From the NCBI GenBank assembly GCA_964579845.1, contig CAZOHC010000048.1, positions 1-6,790 of the forward strand: DNA of 6,790 bases, read 5' to 3'. Below the pieces are notes generated by a model. That model had not been told where the DNA came from, did no database searches, and was given only the letters and a program-made list of their open reading frames with translations. This document shows positions 1 through 4,726 of this stretch, piece by piece; the stretch's first letter is position 1; the number at the start of each line of letters is the position of its first letter. The position numbers and the translations under genes were made by a program. Source of the DNA: CAZOHC01 sp964579845 (GTDB lineage: Bacteria > Patescibacteriota > Microgenomatia > Levybacterales > UBA12049).

Positions 1-53
1 AGACCAAAGACCAAAGACCAAAGACCAAAGACCAAAGACCAAAGACCAAAGAC
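1..53. repeat. 7-bp tandem repeat (AGACCAA), about 7.5 copies
   Basis: The unit AGACCAA is repeated perfectly from the window edge, seven full copies plus AGAC, and may continue to the left outside the window. The last base of the array (53) is also the last base of the TAG stop codon of the response regulator on the minus strand, so the array begins exactly at that gene's end. It has no coding potential and no hairpin. It is the type of simple array that varies in copy number between strains. Confidence 0.9.
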
Positions 54-454
54 TATTGCGGTTGTTCGGAAGAAGATGCTTCGTTCATGAGCTCCTGGAC
101 TTTTTTGACGAGATCCTGAGGTTCGACCTGGTACTTGAGAATGTAGTCGACCGCACCGTTATTTATCGCGTCCTGAACGAGCTCAGTCTGGCCGTAGTTA
201 GAAAGCATCGCGACAGGAATTTTGGTGGTTTCCATGTCTTCTTTGAGCGAGATGAGCACGTCATTTCCTTTCATGTCGGGGAGAATCTGGTCGAGAAGAA
301 TAAAATCAGGCTTTTCAGCTTTCGCCATTTCGAGTCCGTTTTTTCCGGTCGTAGCTGAGAGCACGGTAAATCCTTCTTTTTTCAACGTCGTGCCGAAGAT
401 CATTGCGAGTGCTTCGTCATCATCTACAAGAAGAATTTTCATATCATTTATCAT
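53..454 (-). CDS. Receiver-only response regulator (CheY-like, orphan)
   Basis: This 133-residue protein is a single phosphoreceiver (REC) domain with no output domain. It would act in the cytoplasm by receiving a phosphoryl group from a histidine kinase and passing the signal on by protein contact. The REC residues are all visible: acidic pair D12/D13, phospho-acceptor D55 in the DQILPD loop, switch Ser S85, switch aromatic Y104 and Lys K107. The Pro that usually follows the Lys (KP) is Tyr here (LKYQVEP). The C-terminal tail (ASSSEQPQ) is short and polar. No kinase gene is adjacent, so the partner is unknown. Two starts are possible: M1 has an AAGG about six bases upstream, whereas M5 (MKILLVDDD) fits the usual REC start. 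The gene stops inside the edge of a tandem repeat. The family call is sure; the pathway cannot be inferred. Confidence 0.93.
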   Translation of the reverse strand: MINDMKILLVDDDEALAMIFGTTLKKEGFTVLSATTGKNGLEMAKAEKPDFILLDQILPDMKGNDVLISLKEDMETTKIPVAMLSNYGQTELVQDAINNGAVDYILKYQVEPQDLVKKVQELMNEASSSEQPQ

Positions 455-520
455 CCGGAGCCTTGCGTATTGCCTGTAATAAGCAACTCGTCCGGGTGCT
501 GATTAGAAAGTATCAGGAAA

Positions 521-526
521 ATTATA
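521..526 (-). promoter_or_regulatory. Possible -10 box of the response regulator
   Basis: Read on the minus strand, 526 to 521 is a perfect TATAAT. It lies 66 bases before the regulator's ATG, giving a leader of roughly 60 nt that would contain the AAGG ribosome-binding candidate. The best -35 candidate is TTGATC (546-541), but its 14-bp spacing is short. That hexamer belongs to the adjacent 39-bp tandem array, so the array may supply promoter or operator sequence. Confidence 0.35.
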
Positions 527-531
527 AAAAA

Positions 532-629
532 GCAAGACCTGATCAACAGTCGCCGTGACCCGGAGGGGTTGCAAGACCTGATCAACAGTCGCCGTGACCC
601 GGAGGGGTTGCAAGACCTGATCAACAGTC
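532..629. repeat. 39-bp tandem repeat, two full copies plus 20 bp
   Basis: The unit starts at 532, 571 and 610. Each begins with GCAAGACCTGATCAACAGTC (20 bp), and the first two are followed by an identical 19-bp segment ending in CCCGGAGGGGTT. The copies appear perfect, which suggests recent expansion or ongoing homogenisation. The array lies between two outward-facing TATAAT boxes (521-526 minus, 648-653 plus) in the divergent region between the regulator and argS. Because 39 is a multiple of 3 it creates a spurious open frame on the minus strand. Confidence 0.92.
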
Positions 630-647
630 TTGGCAATTACAATGATG

Positions 648-653
648 TATAAT
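648..653 (+). promoter_or_regulatory. Possible -10 box upstream of argS
   Basis: A perfect TATAAT sits 142 bases before the argS ATG. The nearest -35-like hexamer, TTGGCA (630-635), is only 12 bp away, and at the standard 17-bp distance there is no good match, so the call rests on the -10 alone. If used, the argS mRNA would have a leader of about 135 nt carrying the CTGA-rich block and the TCCCGAT hairpin. No better promoter is visible nearer the start codon. Confidence 0.3.
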
Positions 654-657
654 GAGG

Positions 658-790
658 TGAGCTCAGAACACTCGGAATCGGAAATCAGAGCATCGGTGTA
701 ATCTGACGATCAGACTTTCTGAATATCTGATTATTCTGAACTTCTGATCCCGATTAAATCGGGACTGAGCTATCTGAGTTTTCTGAAAAT
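658..790. repeat. CTGA-rich repeat block upstream of argS
   Basis: This block is built from many CAGA/TCAG words on its left side and TCTGA words on its right side. Its ends form an imperfect inverted repeat: CAGAACACTCGG (664-675) against CTGAGTTTTCTG (774-785), with 10 of 12 positions pairing. The right end, ATCTGAGTTTTCTGAAAAT, matches the right end of the block before ndk at 17 of 19 positions, and GACTTTCTGA also occurs in both. It therefore seems to be a copy of one dispersed repeat family. It ends a few bases before the argS ATG, and there is no Shine-Dalgarno sequence in it. Confidence 0.65.
748..764. repeat. Palindrome TCCCGAT-TAA-ATCGGGA
   Basis: Two perfect 7-bp arms flank a 3-base loop. 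The same arms with a different loop (GAG) occur at 6654-6670, and a decayed copy lies at 2843-2859. It is inside the CTGA-rich block before argS. No T-run follows, so it is probably a dispersed palindromic repeat and not a terminator. Confidence 0.7.
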
Positions 791-795
791 TTACT

Positions 796-2790
796 ATGAA
801 CATCAAGTATCAACTTCAAGAACAAATAAAGAGCGTTATGAAAGACCTCGGGCTTGAGATAGAAACGATCGAGCTGACTCGCCCGACAGTCGCGTCACAA
901 GGTGATCTTTCGACAAATATAGCCTTGATCGCTGCAAAACAGGCAGGGAAGAACCTGCCTGCCGGCAGGCAGGACCCACGGGAACTGGCAGAGCAGATAG
1001 TTCAGGGGCTTAGAGCTCAGAGCTCAGAACCAAGAGCAGTTGAAAAAATCGAGGTCGCCGGTCCGGGATTTATTAACTTTTTCCTCTCGAACACATACTA
1101 CCTTCAGGAACTGAGCAGGATGCTTGGTGCGTTACACGAAGATGTCCGGACATCGTATTCAGTAAAGAACGTCATGGTTGAATTCACAGACCCGAATCCG
1201 TTTAAAGAGTTCCACATCGGTCATCTGTACAGTAATACAGTCGGTGAGGCAATCAGTCGATTACTCGAAGCAGGAGGCGCTGAAGTAAAGCGTGCGAACT
1301 ATCAAGGCGATGTCGGCTTGCACGTCGCCAAGGCGATCTGGGGGATGATTGAGAAATTGCGAATTGAGCATTGCGAATTGCGAGCTTTGGAAGGGAAATC
1401 TATCGAGGAGCGGGCGAAATGGCTTGGGGAAGCTTATGCGCTCGGTGCCTCAGCGTATGAGGAAGATGGACAGGCGAAGCAGGAAATTATTGCGATCAAT
1501 AAAGAGGTATACGCTGTCGTTGCATCTCCTCCTGTCATTCTGAACGATAGTGAAGAATCTCGAGATCCTTCGGCTTCGCCTCAGGATGACAAAATGAAGC
1601 CTCAGGATGACAGTGTGGGTGTTCAGGGTGACAAGACGGAGCTTCAGGATGATGAAAAAGCTTCTCAGCATGACATTGCTTTGTTGTATCAGAAGGGCAG
1701 ACAGTGGAGTCTTGATTACTTTGAGACCATGTATGCCAGGCTCGGAACAAAATTCGATTTTTATTATTTTGAGTCGAAGGCAGGTCCTATCGGGCTGGCA
1801 TTAGTAAAAGAATTCTTAGGAGAGGGTGTTTTTCAGGAGAGCGAAGGTGCGGTTGTTTTTAAAGGCGAGGACTACGGGCTGCATACAAGAGTCTTCATTA
1901 ACTCCCTGGGGCTTCCGACCTATGAAGCAAAAGAGCTGGGACTTGCAATAACAAAGCACGAAGACTATCCGTTTGATCTGTCTATCTCTATCACCGGGAA
2001 TGAGATTAATGAATATTTTAAAGTGCTTTTGAAAGTGCTGTCTCTGACAAAGCCTGAAATCGCTGAGAAAACCAAACATATCAGTCACGGCATGGTCAGG
2101 CTTCCTGAAGGGAAGATGTCGAGCAGGACAGGGAATGTTCTCACCGGTGAATGGTTACTTGATGAGGCGAAGGCTCGGCTTAAGGACGCGTATCCGGAGA
2201 TGGATGAGGAGACGCTGGAGATGGTGACGGTCGGGGCGATCAAATGGGCGCTTCTTCGAAGCAGTATCGGCCGTGATATCTCGTTTAACATCGATGAATC
2301 TATCTCGTTCGAAGGTGATTCCGGGCCATATATCCAGTACACGTATGCGAGGACGCAGAGTGTCCTGCGGAAAGCAGATGACAGTGGACAGATAACAGCG
2401 GACAGCAAAGACGCCAATCCAGCACCACAAGGGCATTTTACTCACCTTGAATCACTTTCATTCGAAACTGAAGAGCTAGCACTTCTGAAACTTCTGGTTC
2501 GGTTTGATGAAGTTGTCCACGATGCAGGGACGAACTTCAGTCCGAATACCTTGACAACATATTTATTCGATCTGGCACAAGCATTTAACCACTTTTACCA
2601 GAAGCAACGTATTCTCGATCCTGAAGCTGTCATCCTGAGCGAAAGCGAAGGATCTCACGAGAAAGATTCTTCGATAAAATATAAGCATGACGGCCTGAGG
2701 AATTTCCGACTCTCCTTAACTGAAGTCACCGGGAACATGCTGCAATCCGGCCTCCACCTCCTCGGCATCAAAGCCCCGGATTCGATGTGA
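796..2790 (+). CDS. argS: Arginyl-tRNA synthetase with in-frame repeat insertions
   Basis: This class I aminoacyl-tRNA synthetase charges tRNA-Arg with arginine in the cytoplasm, using ATP. An N-terminal additional domain spans about residues 1-105 (GDLSTNIALIAA at 36-47). The catalytic Rossmann fold carries an exact HIGH motif at 140-143 and a KMSSR version of KMSKS at 440-444. A DALR-type anticodon-binding domain runs from about 510 to 664 and ends in GLHLLGIKAPDSM. At 664 residues it is about 100 longer than I expect for this lineage. The excess is explained by low-complexity islands at about residues 54-60, 74-80, 188-196, 241-293, 528-540 and 611-632, each made of repeat DNA. All leave the frame open and both signature motifs intact, so the enzyme is probably functional. 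The ATG has no Shine-Dalgarno sequence. The stop is TGA. Confidence 0.97.
   Translation: MNIKYQLQEQIKSVMKDLGLEIETIELTRPTVASQGDLSTNIALIAAKQAGKNLPAGRQDPRELAEQIVQGLRAQSSEPRAVEKIEVAGPGFINFFLSNTYYLQELSRMLGALHEDVRTSYSVKNVMVEFTDPNPFKEFHIGHLYSNTVGEAISRLLEAGGAEVKRANYQGDVGLHVAKAIWGMIEKLRIEHCELRALEGKSIEERAKWLGEAYALGASAYEEDGQAKQEIIAINKEVYAVVASPPVILNDSEESRDPSASPQDDKMKPQDDSVGVQGDKTELQDDEKASQHDIALLYQKGRQWSLDYFETMYARLGTKFDFYYFESKAGPIGLALVKEFLGEGVFQESEGAVVFKGEDYGLHTRVFINSLGLPTYEAKELGLAITKHEDYPFDLSISITGNEINEYFKVLLKVLSLTKPEIAEKTKHISHGMVRLPEGKMSSRTGNVLTGEWLLDEAKARLKDAYPEMDEETLEMVTVGAIKWALLRSSIGRDISFNIDESISFEGDSGPYIQYTYARTQSVLRKADDSGQITADSKDANPAPQGHFTHLESLSFETEELALLKLLVRFDEVVHDAGTNFSPNTLTTYLFDLAQAFNHFYQKQRILDPEAVILSESEGSHEKDSSIKYKHDGLRNFRLSLTEVTGNMLQSGLHLLGIKAPDSM
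954..973. repeat. Perfect 20-bp palindrome inside argS
   Basis: CCTGCCTGCCGGCAGGCAGG equals its own reverse complement. It encodes the LPAGRQ segment (residues 54-59), which interrupts what would otherwise read GKN-PRELAEQIV, a natural ArgS sequence. The inserted stretch is about 21 bp, so the frame is kept. From memory, this palindrome is common between genes in CPR genomes. The bases just before it (AGGCAGG at 941-947) can also pair with its left half. Confidence 0.85.
1013..1030. repeat. GAGCTCA direct repeat inside argS
   Basis: Two adjacent copies of GAGCTCA (1013-1019 and 1020-1026) encode part of LRAQSSEPR, a poorly conserved stretch between EQIVQGL and VEKIEVAGPGF. The 11 bases GAGCTCAGAAC at 1020-1030 are identical to 659-669 at the left end of the repeat block upstream of argS, which links this coding island to the intergenic repeats. 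Confidence 0.6.
1356..1380. repeat. ATTGCGAATTG direct repeat inside argS
   Basis: Two perfect 11-bp copies (1356-1366 and 1370-1380) are separated by 3 bases. They encode the LRIEHCELR island (residues 188-196) between IWGMIEK and ALEGKSIEERAKWL, which would join naturally without it. The 14-bp period means the two copies are read in different frames. Confidence 0.7.
1534..1590. repeat. 57-bp imperfect palindromic element inside argS
   Basis: The outer arms GTCATTCTGA (1534-1543) and TCAGGATGAC (1581-1590) pair at all ten positions, one of them a G-T wobble. The centre GAAGAATCT-CGAGATCCTTC is a second nested palindrome. It encodes residues VILNDSEESRDPSASPQDD (247-265). It is the same family as the copy at 2629-2691 in this gene and the intergenic copy at 4255-4290. 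Neighbouring ArgS sequence on both sides (KEVYA and ALLYQKGRQWSLDYFE) is normal, so this is an insertion in a loop between HIGH and KMSKS. Confidence 0.8.
1579..1674. repeat. 21-bp degenerate tandem repeat encoding a seven-residue motif
   Basis: Four and a half units start at 1579, 1600, 1621, 1642 and 1663, each opening with a version of CCTCAGGATGAC. They are read as PQDDKMK, PQDDSVG, VQGDKTE, LQDDEKA and SQHD. The unit core is the right arm (TCAGGATGAC) of the palindrome immediately before it, so the array probably arose by repeated duplication of that arm. The resulting segment of ArgS is acidic and likely disordered. Confidence 0.8.
2381..2405. repeat. ACAGYGGACAG direct repeat inside argS
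   Basis: ACAGTGGACAG (2381-2391) and ACAGCGGACAG (2395-2405) are 11-bp copies with one mismatch and a 3-bp spacer, the same 11+3 layout as the repeat at 1356-1380. They encode DSGQITADS (residues 529-537), in a variable stretch soon after the YIQYTYART motif at the start of the anticodon-binding domain. Confidence 0.65.
2629..2691. repeat. 63-bp palindromic element inside argS (second copy)
   Basis: GTCATCCTGAGCGAAAGCGA begins this copy and ATGAC closes it. An internal stem pairs GAAGGATCT with AGATTCTTC, with one wobble. It is read as VILSESEGSHEKDSSIKYKHD (residues 612-632), in the same frame as the copy at 1534-1590 (VILNDSEES). It interrupts the anticodon-binding domain between QKQRILDPE and LRNFRLSLTEVTGNML, both normal ArgS sequence. 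Confidence 0.8.
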
Positions 2791-2792
2791 TC

Positions 2793-2825
2793 AGGCATCC
2801 ATGTCGATTCGGTGCCTCCCTTTTT
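2793..2825 (+). terminator. Possible argS terminator
   Basis: AGGCATC (2793-2799) pairs with GGTGCCT (2811-2817), 7 bp including one wobble, around an 11-base loop. CCC and a run of five T (2821-2825) follow. It begins two bases after the argS stop codon. The loop is large and the T-run is offset by three bases, so it is a weak candidate. Confidence 0.35.
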
Positions 2826-2842
2826 CATGGAAAAATTATTTC

Positions 2843-2859
2843 TCCCGATTATATCGGAT
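2843..2859. repeat. Decayed TCCCGAT palindrome between argS and the peptidase
   Basis: TCCCGAT-TAT-ATCGGAT resembles the perfect palindromes at 748-764 and 6654-6670, but the right arm has lost pairing at its end. GCAATGACGG follows directly, a string I recognise from other dispersed bacterial repeats, so the 155-bp gap is probably repeat-derived up to the promoter at 2904. Confidence 0.45.
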
Positions 2860-2903
2860 CGCAATGACGGGGAATTGATCTATTGCTTTGTAATATGTCT
2901 CAC

Positions 2904-2932
2904 TTGTTAATCTTTCGATAGCATGGTATTAT
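2904..2932 (+). promoter_or_regulatory. Promoter of the M16 peptidase gene
   Basis: TTGTTA (2904-2909), a 17-bp spacer and TATTAT (2927-2932) form a good sigma-70 type promoter. The TG at 2924-2925 adds the extended -10 signature. Transcription should start near 2939-2941, only about 5-7 bases before the ATG at 2946. No Shine-Dalgarno sequence precedes the ATG, which fits a nearly leaderless mRNA. Confidence 0.7.
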
Positions 2933-2945
2933 TTGTTTTTAGTGT

Positions 2946-4220
2946 ATGAAATTCAATAAAACACTCCTCAAAAACGGCCTCCGGGTTATCACCATTCCTA
3001 TGGCATCCTTCGAATCAGCAACCGCACTCGTCATGGTCGGCGCAGGATCACGCTACGAGACGAAACAGAATAACGGCATCTCACACTTTTTAGAACACAT
3101 GGCATTTAAAGGGACTGAGAAACGTCCTTCGGCACAGGCAATCTCGTCACTGATCGACGGTATCGGTGGTGAATTTAATGCCTTTACCGGGAAAGAATAC
3201 ACCGGTTATTACGTGAAAGCTGCGAAAAATAACGTCGGGCTGATCCTGGATCTGCTATCTGACATGCTCATGCACTCGAAACTTGATGCAGATGAAATCG
3301 AGAAAGAAAAAGGCGTTATTACTGAGGAGATTAACCTCTATGAAGACATGCCGATGCGTAAAATCGGTGATGTCTATGAATCGTTACTGTACGGAGATAC
3401 GCCGATGGGCTGGGATATCGCAGGGGAGAAGGAGATCATCCATAGTCTGAAGCGGCAAGACTTTGTTGATTACATGAATAGTCTGTACAGTGCTGATAAT
3501 ATTACTGTCGTCGTCGCAGGCGGCATGGATGAAAAGCAAGTCCTCGAAGATATTGAAAAATACTTTTCTTCGATGAAGCAGTTTGATACATATAAGCCAG
3601 AGTTAGTGGTAGAAAACCAGGTCAAACCAGAGCTTACTATAAAAGAAAAGAAGACTGAGCAGATCCATATCGCACTCGGTGTTCGTACCGTCGCACTCGA
3701 TAACCCTGAGAAGTATCCATTGGCTGTTCTCTCATCCATTCTCGGTGGCGGGATGAGTTCGAGACTGTTCTCTGAAGTTCGGGAAAAACGAGGCCTGGCG
3801 TACTATGTCAGATCACACCAGGATGAATATGCTGATGTCGGAAGCCTCGTGAGTGTCGCAGGTATCGATCCGAAGCGAGTTGCCGAGGCTGTTGAGGTCA
3901 TGATGCTTGAGTACCGGAAAGTCTCAGAGGGAAAAATGGGTATTACCAAAGAAGAATTGACGAAAGCCAAAGAATATCTGAAAGGACACCTGGTGCTGGA
4001 GCTTGAAGACTCACGAGCAGTTTCGACATTTTATGGACACCAGGAGTTACTCGAACATGAAGTACTCAACCCGGATCAGATCATAAAGAAAATTGACGCG
4101 GTCACCGTAGATCAGGTCAATGAAATCGGGAAGAAGTACTTCGTGAACAAAGGTCTGAATTTCGCACTCATCGGTAATTACGAGAATAAAGACCAGATCG
4201 AGAAACTGGTCGAGTTTTAA
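2946..4220 (+). CDS. M16-family zinc metallopeptidase (processing-peptidase-like)
   Basis: This 424-residue protein is a single-chain M16 (pitrilysin/MPP family) peptidase, which cleaves peptides or small unfolded proteins. The inverted zinc motif HFLEH lies at 47-51: H47 and H51 bind zinc and E50 is the catalytic base. E128 (in ITEEI) is the third ligand, 77 residues after H51 as in pitrilysin, and E121 is the conserved accessory Glu. The N-terminal M16 domain covers about 1-155. The inactive C-terminal domain covers about 165-350 and includes the SSRLFSEVREKRGLAYYV stretch. There is no signal peptide or membrane segment, so it is probably cytoplasmic. The length fits one half-chamber subunit that dimerises. 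It has its own promoter. The substrate is unknown; a role in degrading signal peptides or damaged peptides would be a guess. Confidence 0.95.
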   Translation: MKFNKTLLKNGLRVITIPMASFESATALVMVGAGSRYETKQNNGISHFLEHMAFKGTEKRPSAQAISSLIDGIGGEFNAFTGKEYTGYYVKAAKNNVGLILDLLSDMLMHSKLDADEIEKEKGVITEEINLYEDMPMRKIGDVYESLLYGDTPMGWDIAGEKEIIHSLKRQDFVDYMNSLYSADNITVVVAGGMDEKQVLEDIEKYFSSMKQFDTYKPELVVENQVKPELTIKEKKTEQIHIALGVRTVALDNPEKYPLAVLSSILGGGMSSRLFSEVREKRGLAYYVRSHQDEYADVGSLVSVAGIDPKRVAEAVEVMMLEYRKVSEGKMGITKEELTKAKEYLKGHLVLELEDSRAVSTFYGHQELLEHEVLNPDQIIKKIDAVTVDQVNEIGKKYFVNKGLNFALIGNYENKDQIEKLVEF

Positions 4221-4254
4221 TTCTCATCTACTCGGTGAGACGATTCAGAACTCT

Positions 4255-4290
4255 GTCATCCTGAGTGATAACGAAGGATCTCATCAGGAA
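4255..4290. repeat. Intergenic copy of the GTCATCCTGA element
   Basis: GTCATCCTGAGTGATAACGA followed by AGGATCTC matches the left half of the argS insertions at 2629 and 1534. Here it lies 35 bases after the peptidase stop codon. The right half is not clearly kept, although GGATGAT at 4317-4323 may be a remnant. In the frame used inside argS it stays open for 28 codons, to a TAA at 4339-4341, but has no start codon. Confidence 0.7.
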
Positions 4291-4341
4291 AATGTTACAC
4301 CTCCAAAATGGGCTTCGGATGATAAAAATCCTCAGCAGTAA

Positions 4342-4477
4342 TATCCGGTCTCTGCTATCGTATCCCTACACACCGCTTGATAACAATTGTATGCTTATGC
4401 ATACTTTTATATACACCCCTGAGGCTGATGGGAAAGCTTTGTGAAAAGTAATTTGTAGGATCTTTGTAAGAGAATGG
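4342..4477. other. Non-coding stretch downstream of the peptidase gene
   Basis: I see no gene, RNA or repeat family in this part of the 506-bp gap between the peptidase and ndk, apart from the small hairpin at 4389-4404. It is AT-rich near 4380-4415. Confidence 0.5.
4389..4408 (+). terminator. Small hairpin with T-run, possible terminator
   Basis: GTATGC (4389-4394) and GCATAC (4399-4404) form a perfect 6-bp stem with a TTAT loop, followed directly by TTTT (4405-4408). The stem is AT-rich and lies about 170 bases past the peptidase stop codon, so termination strength would be low. Confidence 0.3.
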
Positions 4478-4667
4478 TGTTCAGAAAACTCAGAAAACTC
4501 AGAAAACTCAGAAGACTCAGAAGACTCAGAAGACTCAGAGACTCTGAGTTCCGGAAGAGCCTGAATAATCAGAGAGCCAGACAGTTCTGATATGCTGACT
4601 TTCTGATACTCTGATACTCTGATACTCTGATACTCTGACTGACCGAGTCATCTGAGTATTCTGAACA
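4478..4667. repeat. CTGA-rich repeat block upstream of ndk, with inverted ends
   Basis: The ends TGTTCAGAAAACTCAG (4478-4493) and CTGAGTATTCTGAACA (4652-4667) are inverted repeats with one mismatch in 16. Inside the left end are six copies of a 9-bp unit, CAGAAAACT three times then CAGAAGACT three times (4482-4535). Inside the right end are four perfect copies of CTGATACT (4603-4634). A perfect odd palindrome, CTCAGAG-A-CTCTGAG, sits at 4534-4548. The right end and GACTTTCTGA match the block before argS. The layout is like a small non-autonomous element whose interior has been filled by tandem expansion. Confidence 0.75.
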
Positions 4668-4685
4668 TACTCTCTAATTGCTCTC

Positions 4686-4714
4686 TTGTGCTTTTGGCAT
4701 CTATTTAGTAAAAT
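4686..4714 (+). promoter_or_regulatory. Promoter of ndk
   Basis: TTGTGC (4686-4691), a 17-bp spacer and TAAAAT (4709-4714) match the sigma-70 layout. Transcription should start near 4721, about six bases before the ATG at 4727. No Shine-Dalgarno sequence is present. The distance from the -10 box to the start codon (12 bases) is almost the same as for the peptidase gene (13). Confidence 0.65.
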
Positions 4715-4726
4715 CTCTGTGTAGCT

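Noticed and set aside
532..629. CRISPR-like array of 20-bp repeats with 19-bp spacers
   Set aside because: The two 'spacers' are identical, so this is a plain 39-bp tandem repeat. No cas gene is present.
451..636. 61-residue open frame on the minus strand with repeated RLLIRSCNPSGS
   Set aside because: It is only the 39-bp tandem array read through (39 is a multiple of 3), it overlaps the regulator's start region and has no domain or ribosome-binding site.
658..795. Riboswitch or T-box leader before argS
   Set aside because: I find no T-box sequence, specifier loop or terminator/antiterminator pair; the block is explained as a dispersed CTGA-rich repeat shared with the ndk upstream region.
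1516..1674. Intron or intein interrupting argS
   Set aside because: The insert is open in frame and made of short repeats. It has no group I/II features, and at about 50 residues it is too short for an intein and lacks splice motifs.
1535..1750. Antisense open frame in argS with repeated CHPEA motifs
   Set aside because: It is the reverse reading of the GTCATYCTGA element and its 21-bp units, opposite a clearly conserved gene.
4255..4341. Small gene after the peptidase (28 open codons)
   Set aside because: It has no start codon or ribosome-binding site and simply follows the open frame of the dispersed GTCATCCTGA element.
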